From Brevibacillus brevis (GTDB lineage Bacteria > Bacillota > Bacilli > Brevibacillales > Brevibacillaceae): a stretch of DNA of 64,000 bases. Shown one piece after another: positions 26,455 to 35,176 of the stretch (within the stretch, counting starts at the first letter, position 1; every line of letters begins with the position of its first letter). The translations under genes were made by a program, and so were the position numbers. Under the pieces are notes generated by a model. The model was not told the origin of the DNA and did not search any database. It saw only the letters and a list, made by a program, of their open reading frames with translations. The stretch lies in contig NZ_CP041767.1 of assembly GCF_022026395.1 (NCBI RefSeq), forward strand, positions 808,001-872,000. Direction: 5' to 3'.

Positions 26455-28035
26455 TTGACGATTAATCAAGATTATCCTGGCTTTTTGATGACCGCCTTTC
26501 GCAAACAGCGATTGAAAAATTTTCACCTGCGTCAGATTGAGGTAAACACCCATGTGCTTTGCTATGTGGCAGCAGGAAGTGCGGAGATGACGGTTGATGG
26601 TCAAAAGCAGGTGCTCGACGCCGGAAAGCTCTTGTTGTTTAGCCCGACGACAAAGATAGAAGAATTGCGGTGCCAATCAGGACCGTTGCACATATACAGG
26701 CTGCATTACGCGGAAACGAGACACGATCAGCACGAGAGCGCTCCCGAGAGGAAAGAAGTCGAGGTTTTGGCTGTCTCTACTCCCGCTTCATTTCTGACGG
26801 TATTGGAGGAACTCTCGCAATTGACACGGAAGCGGGACTACTCTTCTTTTTTGCGGAGCCAAGCGCTGCTATACGAGCTGCTTGGTATTGTTCATGATGA
26901 ACAGAAAAAGAATGAGGAAAAAGGCATTGGAGCGATTGAGGAGACCATCGCTTACATGCAAAAACACTACCGTGAGTCATTGGAATTGGGAAGCTTGCCA
27001 AAACTGGCGGGGTTGACCCCCAGCTCTTATTGCCGTGCTTTCAAACGTGCGACGGGAATGACACCTGGGGAGTATTTGACTGGGCTGCGGATGGAGCATG
27101 CCAAGGAGCTGCTTGCCCATTCGGGAGGAAGTGTGAAGGATGTAGCTCGTAACGTGGGTTATGCCGATGAGCTGTATTTTAGTAGACTCTTCAAAAAACG
27201 CGAAGGATTGTCGCCGCAAATTTATATGAAGCAAGGTGACCAGCGGGTAGTCGTGGTCAGCAAGCTGTTCTTGCAGGATCATTTTCTCGCGATGGGAATT
27301 CAGCCGATTGCAGCCCCCTCCTTCCCGAACTACTTTGAAACGAGGACGGGCTTTCCTTCTTATTTGCAGCAAAAGCTGCGCGGGACAAAAGCACTGAATG
27401 CAGAGCGGTTGATTGATCCGAAAGAGATTTTGACTTTGTCGCCTGATGTGATTGTCAAAATGAATTTTTTTCACAATCGGGAGGCAGGAGACTGGGAGAA
27501 AATAAAAGGAACGGTCTTCTTTGACGGCTATCCGAACTGGATTGACTACCAAAAGAGATTGGCGACGCTTTTCAAGAAAGAGAGTCTGGCAGAGAAAATC
27601 ATCAAGCACATCGACATAGTGGAAAAACAAGCAAGGGATGCACTGTTACCGGTTACACGCACGGGTGAATGGACGATGATTCGCGTCCTTGCAGATGAGG
27701 TGCGCCTGTATGGTGTAGAGGGGCACGCCCTCGCTGACTTGTTTTATCACAAGCTTGGGTTTGCACCTGATCAGAATGTGAATCACGCAGCCTATAAACC
27801 AAATGCGCTCAACGATCTGATCGAATTGAACCCGGAGAGAATCATCGTGTTCTGGAGTGAACGGGAGCATGTGGCAGCGCTGTGGAACAACCCGCAGTGG
27901 AGAGAGATGCGTGCGGTGCGGGAAAACAAAGTGTACCATCCCGCCAATCACGAATGGGACCCATGGGGACCGTTTGGCAGAGAGCATACGATTCAAAGGA
28001 GCACAGCGTATTTTCTCCAGGTCGCACAGAGATAA
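26455..28035 (+). CDS. btr: AraC-family regulator fused to a siderophore-binding domain (Btr-like)
   Basis: About 526 residues in three parts. An N-terminal cupin-like sensor (about 1-110) comes first. An AraC helix-turn-helix pair follows (about 160-265: LAGLTPSSYCRAFKRATGMTP; VKDVARNVGYADELYFSRLFK). Last is a C-terminal FecB-type binding domain (about 270-525). This is the architecture of B. subtilis Btr, which binds ferric bacillibactin and activates uptake genes. TTG 26455 sits six bases past an AAGGATGTG ribosome site; GTG 26446 (529 residues) overlaps it. It probably activates the flanking receptor genes when the siderophore is present, over Fur repression. Confidence 0.88.
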   Translation: MTINQDYPGFLMTAFRKQRLKNFHLRQIEVNTHVLCYVAAGSAEMTVDGQKQVLDAGKLLLFSPTTKIEELRCQSGPLHIYRLHYAETRHDQHESAPERKEVEVLAVSTPASFLTVLEELSQLTRKRDYSSFLRSQALLYELLGIVHDEQKKNEEKGIGAIEETIAYMQKHYRESLELGSLPKLAGLTPSSYCRAFKRATGMTPGEYLTGLRMEHAKELLAHSGGSVKDVARNVGYADELYFSRLFKKREGLSPQIYMKQGDQRVVVVSKLFLQDHFLAMGIQPIAAPSFPNYFETRTGFPSYLQQKLRGTKALNAERLIDPKEILTLSPDVIVKMNFFHNREAGDWEKIKGTVFFDGYPNWIDYQKRLATLFKKESLAEKIIKHIDIVEKQARDALLPVTRTGEWTMIRVLADEVRLYGVEGHALADLFYHKLGFAPDQNVNHAAYKPNALNDLIELNPERIIVFWSEREHVAALWNNPQWREMRAVRENKVYHPANHEWDPWGPFGREHTIQRSTAYFLQVAQR

Positions 28036-28101
28036 TCTGGTCCATGGCAATTGGACAATCACGTCCATAGAAAAGGAAGAGGAGTCTCTATATACTATCA
28101 A

Positions 28102-28116
28102 TTGATAATTGTTATC
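28102..28116. promoter_or_regulatory. Fur box (7-1-7 type)
   Basis: TGATAATTGTTATCA is a near-perfect 7-1-7 inverted repeat, the minimal Fur unit in bacilli, 37 bp before the third receptor gene. Confidence 0.8.
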
Positions 28117-28152
28117 ACTAAGTTGATAAGCAGAAGTGGGGGCATTCTCGAT

Positions 28153-29178
28153 ATGAAAAGTCAGACCAGTTTACGTACCATGCGCCACCTCATGACCAGC
28201 TTCTTCGCGCTGTGCTTGCTGGTTGTCCTTGCCGGTTGCGGAGGCAATGCCAATCAAGCTCAACAGACGCCAACTGCATCGGGCACGACGACTGAGGCTA
28301 CTCCGGCACCAGCACCAACCGATTCCATTGAAGTACGTGAAGTGAAACACGCAATGGGTACCACTCCGATTAAGGGAACACCAGAACGCGTAGTTATTTT
28401 AACGAATGAAGGTACGGAAGCTTTGCTAGCACTTGGCGTTAAGCCAATCGCTGCTGTACAGTCCTGGGATGAAGATCCTTGGTATCCTCACATCAAAGAT
28501 CAGATGACAGGCGTAGAAGTGTTGGGCTTCGAAGACCAGCCAAATCTCGAAGCGATTGTAAGCCTGAGCCCTGATTTGATCATCGGAAACAAAGTACGTC
28601 ATGAAAAGATTTACGATCAACTGTCCAAAATCGCTCCAACCGTATTCTCCGAAGAGCTGTCCGGTAGATGGAAAAGCAACTTCACACTCTATGCTGAAGC
28701 ACTGAACAAAAAGGCGGAAGGCGAGCAAGTCCTGAAAGAATTCGACGACCGCGTAGCTGCTGTGAAAGCAAAGCTGGGTCCTAAAGCTTCTACCAAAGTA
28801 TCCGTAGCGAAATTCTCCAAAAAAGGTGTACAAATTTATCAAAAAGATACATTTAGCGGTGTGCTGCTCGATCAGCTGGGACTCGCACGTCCAGCTTCCC
28901 AGGACGTTAATAACTTTGCAGAAATGATCAGTGAAGAAGGCATGTTCGCTATGGACGGGGACATCCTGTTCTACTGGGTAACGGAGCCAACAAAAGAATC
29001 TCAAGACATTGCGAACAACGCAAAAAAATGGATGGAAAGCCCAGTCTTCAAATCTCTGAATGTGGCGAAGACCAATCAAGTTTTCCAGGTAGACGAAACG
29101 GTGTGGAACAAAGCAGGCGGCATCAAGGCAGCGAATTTGCTGCTTGAAGATATCGTGAAGCGGCTCGATGTGAAGTAA
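28153..29178 (+). CDS. Iron-siderophore-binding ABC lipoprotein (third)
   Basis: About 341 residues from ATG 28153, behind GGGGG; the open frame to 28051 runs over the Fur box and is discounted. Lipobox VLAGC near residue 28, low-complexity Thr/Ala/Pro linker, FecB-type fold (RVVILTNEGTEALLALGVKP; SLSPDLIIGNKVRHE; KIAPTVFSEE). It follows the Btr-like gene by about 120 bp with its own Fur-controlled promoter and has its own terminator. It is a plausible target of the Btr-like activator. Confidence 0.9.
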   Translation: MKSQTSLRTMRHLMTSFFALCLLVVLAGCGGNANQAQQTPTASGTTTEATPAPAPTDSIEVREVKHAMGTTPIKGTPERVVILTNEGTEALLALGVKPIAAVQSWDEDPWYPHIKDQMTGVEVLGFEDQPNLEAIVSLSPDLIIGNKVRHEKIYDQLSKIAPTVFSEELSGRWKSNFTLYAEALNKKAEGEQVLKEFDDRVAAVKAKLGPKASTKVSVAKFSKKGVQIYQKDTFSGVLLDQLGLARPASQDVNNFAEMISEEGMFAMDGDILFYWVTEPTKESQDIANNAKKWMESPVFKSLNVAKTNQVFQVDETVWNKAGGIKAANLLLEDIVKRLDVK

Positions 29179-29202
29179 GAACAATACGGCGTCAAAGCGA
29201 GA

Positions 29203-29234
29203 GACCTCATCCGAAGTATGGATGGGGTCTTTTC
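29203..29234 (+). terminator. Intrinsic terminator after the third receptor
   Basis: Stem GACCTCATCC with GGATGGGGTC around GAAGTAT, then TTTT. Confidence 0.8.
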
Positions 29235-29297
29235 TTGGCATAATATGGGATGACTGCTTAGTTTATGTACCTTAAATTTTCAAGTCGCTTGTTCAAC

Positions 29298-29313
29298 CAT
29301 GACATTTGTCATG
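29298..29313. promoter_or_regulatory. Palindrome upstream of the desaturase gene, probable DesR site
   Basis: CATGAC (29298-29303) - ATTT - GTCATG (29308-29313), 119 bp before the des start. In B. subtilis, phosphorylated DesR binds a site upstream of des; a palindrome in this position beside desKR makes DesR the natural candidate. The match to the B. subtilis site was not computed. Confidence 0.55.
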
Positions 29314-29431
29314 TCTCCGACTTGACGTTTATGACTACAGCGGCCAGACGCTATTTTCTACAATATAGATAGAATATAGTGTCCGGCGCACTCCACGTCT
29401 CTATGCGCTTCGGTCGAGGAGGAAACAATTG

Positions 29432-30490
29432 ATGCATCAAGCCAATATTGCCGAGTTGAAAAAGAATGTTGCCCCCTTTGAAAAATCAGACATGAAAAAG
29501 AGTATCCGACAGCTAATCAATACGCTAGTTCCGCTGATTCTTCTCTGGTACGGAGCTTATCTCAGCTTATCTGTGTCCTATTGGCTGACGCTGCCTATCG
29601 TCATTGTCGCAGGTGGCTTCGTCATCCGTACCTTCATCATTTGCCATGATTGCTGCCACCAATCCTTTTTCAAAAATCGTCGGGCAAATGACATCGTGGG
29701 GACGATTACTGGTGTGCTTACCCTCATTCCGTATGAACAGTGGAAAAATAGTCACAATATTCACCATGCAACGAGCAGCAACCTCGACAAACGAGGTGTA
29801 GGCGATCTGTGGATGCTGACTGTTAATGAATATCTCGAAGCTCCTACCTGGCGTAAAATGGCTTATCGGCTGTATCGTAATCCAATCGTTATGTTTGGTT
29901 TGGGTCCTATTTTTGTCTTTTTGCTCCAATATCGTTTTAATGTAAAGCGAGCTCGCCGCAAAGAGCGGTTGAATACGTATTTGACGAATGTATTGCTGGT
30001 CGGTCTTTATGGGCTCTTAATCTGGGCGGTTGGCTGGCAAGCATTCCTGCTGATTCAAGGTCCGATCTTTTTTGTCTCGGGATTGTTTGGGATTTGGCTG
30101 TTTTATGTGCAGCATACGTATGAGGATTCGTACTTTGAGAACGAAGAAGAGTGGAGCTACGTGAAAGCAGCAGTAGAAGGAAGCTCTTACTACAAGTTGC
30201 CGAAGGTTTTGCAATGGATCACAGGCAATATTGGCTTTCACCACGTCCATCACTTAAGCCCACGTGTACCGAATTACAACCTGGAAAAAGCACATAACGA
30301 GACACCGCCGCTTCAGAAGGCGACAACGATTACACTGGCGGCAAGCGTGCAGTGCCTGCGTTTTCATTTGTGGGATGAGAGCAACAAGCGCTTTGTGAGC
30401 TTCAAAGGCATCAAGCGATTGGCTGCTGCTCGATCTGAAGTGATCATGGATGCACTCCAAGGCTCCAAACCGAGTTTGGAAGGAAAATAA
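29432..30490 (+). CDS. des: Membrane acyl-lipid fatty acid desaturase
   Basis: About 352 residues with two pairs of membrane helices and the three histidine clusters of membrane desaturases: HDCCHQ (about 73-78), HNIHH (about 109-113) and HHVHH (about 273-277). These hold the di-iron centre that inserts a double bond into existing membrane phospholipid acyl chains. ATG 29432 is nine bases past GGAGG; TTG 29429 is the neighbouring alternative. It is followed by desK and desR, the same gene order as in B. subtilis, so cold induction through DesKR is the strong expectation. Confidence 0.93.
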   Translation: MHQANIAELKKNVAPFEKSDMKKSIRQLINTLVPLILLWYGAYLSLSVSYWLTLPIVIVAGGFVIRTFIICHDCCHQSFFKNRRANDIVGTITGVLTLIPYEQWKNSHNIHHATSSNLDKRGVGDLWMLTVNEYLEAPTWRKMAYRLYRNPIVMFGLGPIFVFLLQYRFNVKRARRKERLNTYLTNVLLVGLYGLLIWAVGWQAFLLIQGPIFFVSGLFGIWLFYVQHTYEDSYFENEEEWSYVKAAVEGSSYYKLPKVLQWITGNIGFHHVHHLSPRVPNYNLEKAHNETPPLQKATTITLAASVQCLRFHLWDESNKRFVSFKGIKRLAAARSEVIMDALQGSKPSLEGK

Positions 30491-30553
30491 GCCTGCCATA
30501 AACCCTTGATTTCCGATACACTTGAGAGAGTGCCGAAGAAAAGGTGGGCAAGC

Positions 30554-31696
30554 ATGCAAAAGCAGAAGTGGTATCACATTCTTCAAAAAAATACGGGCTT
30601 GAGCCCTTATGTGTGGGTTGTCTTCTACATCCTGCCATTCTATTTCATCTTCCGGTCATCATCGACGTACGAAGCGGTGATCGGAATCATCATGATCATT
30701 CTGTTTTTTATTTGCTATGTATTCTCCTTTCTGTCAAAGGGCTGGCTGATTTACTTTTGGACGGGTGTGCAGATCATCATATCCATCGCGATGACCTTGA
30801 TGTTCGGCTATGTGTATTTCTCGCTCTTTCTGGCGTTTTTTATCGGGAATATCGAGAACAAGATCGGCTTTGTTACGCTGTACACGGTTCATTTGATTAG
30901 CACCGCCATATCGGTCAACATCGGCTTTTTCACCAAAAACGCGCAATTGATTAGCCAGCTTCCGTTTGTTTTGGTTAGCATGGTTGCTGTCATTCTCTTG
31001 CCCGTGACTACGTACAACTGGAATAAGCGAGAGAAGCTGCAAGGAGAGCTGGAGCATGCGAACAAGCGGATTTCAGAGCTGGTCAAGCTCGAGGAACGCC
31101 AACGCATTGCCCGCGACCTGCACGATACGTTGGGGCAGAAGCTCTCCCTAATTGGGTTAAAAAGCGATTTGGCGAACAAGCTGATCAACAAAAATCCTGC
31201 TCTGGCGAGAACAGAGCTGGAGGAGATCAGGCAAACAGCGCGAATCGCTTTGAAGGAAGTACGGGAAATGGTCACGCAAATGCGTGGGACGCGGCTAGAG
31301 GATGAGATGTTTCGGATCAAGCAAATTTTCAAGGCAGCGGATATTGAATTCGTGTTGGAAGGTAACACGAATCTGACCAACACTTCGCTGATGACAGAAA
31401 ACGTGTTGTGCATGTGCCTGAAAGAAGCGGTCAACAATATTGTGAAGCATAGCAACGCCACTGCCTGTTCCATTGTCATTGAACCCGCTCGTACCGATCT
31501 CGTCGTAAGCGTAACGGATAATGGCATCGGAATGGCGGAGGAATTGGTTTACCGAGGCAACGGTTTGCGTGGAATGAAGGAACGGCTGGAATTTGTCAAC
31601 GGAAGCATGGAAATCCAGTCCTCCGTGTCTGGAACACAGCTAGTGATTCGGGTACCCAACATCTTCAAACAACCGGAACAGGAGGCGGGAAGATGA
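30554..31696 (+). CDS. desK: Membrane-thickness/temperature sensor kinase DesK
   Basis: About 380 residues from ATG 30554 (AGGTGGG upstream). Five or so hydrophobic helices occupy about 20-160, followed by a helical linker. The phospho-His box is EERQRIARDLHDTLGQKLS, with LIGLKSDLANKLI continuing as in B. subtilis DesK. ATP-binding motifs include LKEAVNNIVKHSNA, VTDNGIG and GNGLRGMKERLE. In the known system the kinase/phosphatase balance responds to lipid order and controls DesR. The stop overlaps the desR start by four bases. Confidence 0.93.
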   Translation: MQKQKWYHILQKNTGLSPYVWVVFYILPFYFIFRSSSTYEAVIGIIMIILFFICYVFSFLSKGWLIYFWTGVQIIISIAMTLMFGYVYFSLFLAFFIGNIENKIGFVTLYTVHLISTAISVNIGFFTKNAQLISQLPFVLVSMVAVILLPVTTYNWNKREKLQGELEHANKRISELVKLEERQRIARDLHDTLGQKLSLIGLKSDLANKLINKNPALARTELEEIRQTARIALKEVREMVTQMRGTRLEDEMFRIKQIFKAADIEFVLEGNTNLTNTSLMTENVLCMCLKEAVNNIVKHSNATACSIVIEPARTDLVVSVTDNGIGMAEELVYRGNGLRGMKERLEFVNGSMEIQSSVSGTQLVIRVPNIFKQPEQEAGR

Positions 31697-32292
31697 TTCG
31701 CATTGTCATTGCAGAGGACCAGCGGATGCTCTTGGGAGCCCTTGCTTCCCTGCTCGATTTGGAAGAGGATATGAAGGTCGTCGGAAAAGCAAGTAATGGT
31801 GAAGATGCGGTCAAGCTCGTGCATCAGCATCAGCCCGACATTTGCATTATGGATATCGAAATGCCAGTCAAAAGCGGATTGGACGCTGCCGAGGAATTGA
31901 AAGGTAGCGGGTGCAAGGTGATGATTCTTACAACCTTTGCTCGCCCAGGTTATTTCGAACGAGCACTAAAGGCAGGCGCAAACGGCTACTTGCTCAAGGA
32001 CAGTCCGAGCGAAGAGCTGGCCAGCTCGATTCGCAGCATTATGGCTGGGCGGCGGATCTATGCGCCTGAGCTGATCGATGAGGCGTATGGGCAGGAGAAT
32101 CCGCTGACGGAGCGGGAAAAGGAAGTCCTGCTTTTGGTTGCTGACGGGAAGAACACCAAGGAGATTGCCAGTCAGCTGTACATTACGACAGGGACTGTGC
32201 GGAATTACATCTCCGTCATTCTCGACAAGCTCGGTGTGAGCAATCGGATCGAGGCGATTATGCATTCAAAGGAAAAAGGCTGGTTTAAGTAG
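31693..32292 (+). CDS. desR: Response regulator DesR
   Basis: A 199-residue NarL-type regulator. Receiver: IVIAEDQRM, CIMDIEMPV with the phospho-Asp near 54, LLKDSPSEE. Output: LTEREKEVLLLVADGKNTKEI and GTVRNYISVILDKLGVSNR. It begins within the end of desK (ATGA overlap), so the proteins are made together. Predicted to activate des from the palindrome upstream when the membrane rigidifies. Confidence 0.93.
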   Translation: MIRIVIAEDQRMLLGALASLLDLEEDMKVVGKASNGEDAVKLVHQHQPDICIMDIEMPVKSGLDAAEELKGSGCKVMILTTFARPGYFERALKAGANGYLLKDSPSEELASSIRSIMAGRRIYAPELIDEAYGQENPLTEREKEVLLLVADGKNTKEIASQLYITTGTVRNYISVILDKLGVSNRIEAIMHSKEKGWFK

Positions 32293-32310
32293 CAGACCAG
32301 TTGAAGGAGG

Positions 32311-32344
32311 CCCTTTCTGTTTTGGCAGGAAGGGTTTCTTTTTT
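32311..32344 (+). terminator. Intrinsic terminator after des-desKR
   Basis: Stem CCCTTTCTG with CAGGAAGGG, one mismatch, then a T-rich tail to 32344. Confidence 0.8.
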
Positions 32345-32423
32345 ATGGGGTTATGATTGATGATCTGGTATATTTAATATGATTTCATCCACTATCGTAT
32401 AGGCATGCTACTAGCATATTTTT

Positions 32424-32440
32424 TATAGATTCCATCTATA
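32424..32440. promoter_or_regulatory. Palindrome before the XRE-cupin gene
   Basis: TATAGAT-TCC-ATCTATA, perfect 7-bp arms, 18 bp before the start codon. A possible autoregulatory operator. Confidence 0.5.
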
Positions 32441-32457
32441 GTAAAGGGAGGCTTAAA

Positions 32458-33027
32458 ATGAATCCAGAAACCGATGACCCTAAACAAGTTGTTCTTCAGG
32501 TTGGAGGGGTATTAAAAAAAATCCGTAAAGAGAAGCATTTGAGCCTGGAAGATTTATCAGAATTATCCGGTGTGAGCAAGCTGACACTTGGAAATATTGA
32601 GCGTGGAGAAACCAACCCAACAATCGGGGTGCTGTGGAAAATTTCGAAATGCTTATCTATTCCACTCTTGGCGTTATTCTCAACCGAAAACAGTGTGAAT
32701 CTGTCCAGAGCCGGGAAGGGACTCAGAATTGCCGGGGATAATAAAGAGTGGGTCATTGAGCCAATCTTTCAAAACGTAAGCAATGAAATTGAAACGTGTA
32801 GAGCTTATTTACAACCGAATAGCTCATACCATCCAGAGAAGCATCACCACAATACAACGGAAATTGTGACAGTAATGTCAGGAACCCTTTCCATCCATGT
32901 AAATAATGAGTCGTACACCTTGAACCAATATGATTCGATTAGTTTTAGTGCAGATGGCACACATTCCTATATAAACCAGTCTGACGAGCTTGTTGTGCTC
33001 CATATTATATTGAAATACGGGGTCTAA
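32458..33027 (+). CDS. XRE-family regulator with C-terminal cupin sensor domain
   Basis: A 189-residue regulator. The helix-turn-helix occupies about 14-70 (LKKIRKEKHLSLEDLSELSGVSKLTLGNIERGETNPTIG, split by the turn). A cupin barrel follows (about 108-185), with the metal-type histidines YHPEKHHHNTTE and the second motif GTHSYIN. This class senses small ligands and controls neighbouring transport or detoxification genes. The gene is noticeably AT-rich and forms a pair with the MFS transporter, both possibly acquired. An upstream palindrome suggests autoregulation. Confidence 0.9.
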   Translation: MNPETDDPKQVVLQVGGVLKKIRKEKHLSLEDLSELSGVSKLTLGNIERGETNPTIGVLWKISKCLSIPLLALFSTENSVNLSRAGKGLRIAGDNKEWVIEPIFQNVSNEIETCRAYLQPNSSYHPEKHHHNTTEIVTVMSGTLSIHVNNESYTLNQYDSISFSADGTHSYINQSDELVVLHIILKYGV

Positions 33028-33107
33028 AAATCGATCCCCTGTATGTTCATAGACTACCACGACTATGACCCTTTATCGACCGAATGGTTGCTAGAGGGTT
33101 TTTATTG

Positions 33108-33148
33108 TATTATAATATACGATATTGGTTGAAAAGTATATTATAATA
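33108..33148. promoter_or_regulatory. Perfect 13-bp inverted repeat before the MFS gene
   Basis: TATTATAATATAC (33108-33120) and GTATATTATAATA (33136-33148), 15-bp spacer, 62 bp before the transporter start. It contains TATAAT cores and could be an operator over the promoter, the adjacent XRE-cupin protein being the obvious candidate ligand-binder. Confidence 0.6.
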
Positions 33149-33209
33149 TATTTTTCTTTGGTTTCGAATGAACTCCTGTATTCAATCTAATAGACAAAGA
33201 GGGAAAATA

Positions 33210-34430
33210 ATGAGCACGCAAAAGATTAAATCAACTTCAAATGTTACTAGATCAGCAGTTTGGGTGGTTATTGTAGGGATCATATTTATTGCAGCTAATT
33301 TACGGGCCCCTTTAACCTCGGTGGGGCCTCTAGTTGGTCTTATTCGGGACGATGTTCATATTTCGAATACGCTGGCAGGTATGATTACCACGTTGCCCCT
33401 ATTAGCTTTTGCACTTTTTTCTCCCATTGTTCCTAAATTAGGACGAAGGTTTGGCGTAGAAGTAATGATTCTAATTTCCATCCTCCTTCTTACTTTTGGG
33501 ATTATTTTGCGTTCTCTCCCAGGAATCGCTACCTTATATATCGGTACTGCTGTTCTTGGGTTGGCAATTTCCGTTTCTAATGTGTTGTTGCCTAGCCTTA
33601 TAAAGCGGGAGTTTCCTGGACAAATTGGTTTAATGACTGGTGTATATTCCATTTCTATGAATATATTAGGGGCAATCGCATCTGGCATTAGTGTTCCCAT
33701 TGCAGTTGGATTAGGAGTTGGATGGCAAGGGGCACTGGGAATATGGGGCATTCTTAGTGTGGTATCCGTATTATTTTGGTTACCTCAAATGAAACGCCGC
33801 ACTAGGGAAACAGCCACCGTTCAAAATCAATCGGCGGATAGTGGTGTGAATTTATGGCGTTCCGCACTAGCGTGGCAAGTAACCTTGTTTATGGGACTTC
33901 AATCTACGTTTTTCTATGTACTGATTACATGGCTACCTGAAATCTTAAAACAGCAAGGAACAAGTTCAGATCAATCTGGTTGGTTCCTATCCATTATGCA
34001 GTTAGCCTTGCTTCCCTTTACTTTTATCGTTCCGATTATCGCGGGGCGTATGTCCAGTCAACGTTCATTAGTTACGGTTACGGCAATTTTACTTTTCATG
34101 GGAACGCTTGGATTACTTTATGGAAGCGCGAATTTCATTGTTTGGTGGATCATCATGCTCGGAATTGGCGGAGGTTTTGCATTTAGTTTATCGATGATGT
34201 TTTTTGGTTTACGTACAGAGAATGCTCAACAGGCTGCAGAGCTATCCGGTATGGCTCAATCAGTTGGTTACCTACTTGCCGCAATAGGCCCGACCCTTTT
34301 CGGATATCTGCATGATGTAACGGATAGCTGGACGGTTCCCCTGCTACTTTTGGTCGGTGCGTCAATCTTGCTCTTTATATTTGGGCTAGGCGCAGCCAGA
34401 AATCGCTCTATTGGTTCAAAAGCGACATAA
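33210..34430 (+). CDS. MFS transporter, CynX/NimT-like
   Basis: About 406 residues, 12 predicted helices. The opening FIAANLRAPLTSVGPLVGLI is characteristic of the CynX/NimT group (cyanate or nitroimidazole transporter relatives). ATG 33210 with AGAGGGAAAA is chosen over the open extension to 33168. AT-rich like the preceding regulator and unlike the neighbouring desKR genes. Substrate unknown; export of a toxic small molecule sensed by the cupin regulator is one possibility. Confidence 0.88.
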   Translation: MSTQKIKSTSNVTRSAVWVVIVGIIFIAANLRAPLTSVGPLVGLIRDDVHISNTLAGMITTLPLLAFALFSPIVPKLGRRFGVEVMILISILLLTFGIILRSLPGIATLYIGTAVLGLAISVSNVLLPSLIKREFPGQIGLMTGVYSISMNILGAIASGISVPIAVGLGVGWQGALGIWGILSVVSVLFWLPQMKRRTRETATVQNQSADSGVNLWRSALAWQVTLFMGLQSTFFYVLITWLPEILKQQGTSSDQSGWFLSIMQLALLPFTFIVPIIAGRMSSQRSLVTVTAILLFMGTLGLLYGSANFIVWWIIMLGIGGGFAFSLSMMFFGLRTENAQQAAELSGMAQSVGYLLAAIGPTLFGYLHDVTDSWTVPLLLLVGASILLFIFGLGAARNRSIGSKAT

Positions 34431-34485
34431 GCAAACCATTTCACAGGTATGGTGGCTTATTGCGTTGTGAAAGGCGTAAGATCTT

Positions 34486-35010
34486 TTACTTTTCCAACGT
34501 ATAAAAACAGTCATTCACCATCTTGCCAGCGATTTCAGTGCTTTCGGGCACGATTTTATCCAGCTTCATTCCAGCCTTCTCCAAAACACGGCGTGAAGCG
34601 GCATGCTCTTCGGAACAAACAGCCGTAAATTTTTTGAAGCCAAATGTATCTACTGCAAAATCAAATACGCGTCTGATTGATTCCGTTGCATAGCCTTTGC
34701 CTTTGAATCCGTCCAGTATGATGAAGCCGACTTCCGCAGTGAGGGTTTCTCGGTTACGGGTGCAGATACTAATCAAGCCAACGTCGCTACCGGAGTCGGT
34801 TTCACGTATGATCCAGGTCAGCCAGTGGTTCGATTCGAGACTCCACGGAGCGAGTTCTTTCTCAAAGTTACGGCGGATATCTTCGTCACTCATGGTTGCT
34901 CCGATATGCTCCATCAGTGTCGGGTTGGAATAGATGGAGCGGATCAGCTCCCAATCGGGTAATGCCACTTTAGTGAGAGTCAGGCGTGCACTGAGAATTT
35001 GATTATTCAT
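34486..35010 (-). CDS. GNAT-family N-acetyltransferase (RimJ/RimL-like)
   Basis: About 174 residues. It opens SARLTLTKVALPDWELIRSI and continues with EVGFIILDGFKGKGYATESIRRVFDFA (acetyl-CoA loop GFKGKGYATE) and EEHAASRRVLEKAGMKLD, the signatures of the RimJ/RimL group that acetylate protein N-termini or small amines. ATG 35010 is eight bases from AAGGAG; the long upstream extension to 35205 is discounted. Monocistronic. The acceptor is unknown. Confidence 0.88.
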   Translation of the reverse strand: MNNQILSARLTLTKVALPDWELIRSIYSNPTLMEHIGATMSDEDIRRNFEKELAPWSLESNHWLTWIIRETDSGSDVGLISICTRNRETLTAEVGFIILDGFKGKGYATESIRRVFDFAVDTFGFKKFTAVCSEEHAASRRVLEKAGMKLDKIVPESTEIAGKMVNDCFYTLEK

Positions 35011-35107
35011 GGGGATTCTCCTTTGGGAATGGTAAGGAATATTTATAATCGTATACGCTGCTGCATGAGAAGGAAAGGGGGGATTACCAAGAGGCGGGCT
35101 GTTCATC

Positions 35108-35136
35108 AAAAAAAGCCGTCGACTTTTTCGACAGTC
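35108..35136 (-). terminator. Intrinsic terminator of the matrixin-type gene
   Basis: On the minus strand, GACTGTCGA and TCGACGGC pair around AAAAG (plus 35115-35136) and are followed by seven T. The central bases are nearly the same as the hairpin at the left IS end (15626-15648). Confidence 0.75.
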
Positions 35137-35176
35137 AAAAGAGTGCCTTGCATAGTCTATTTTGTGGGCAATAGCG

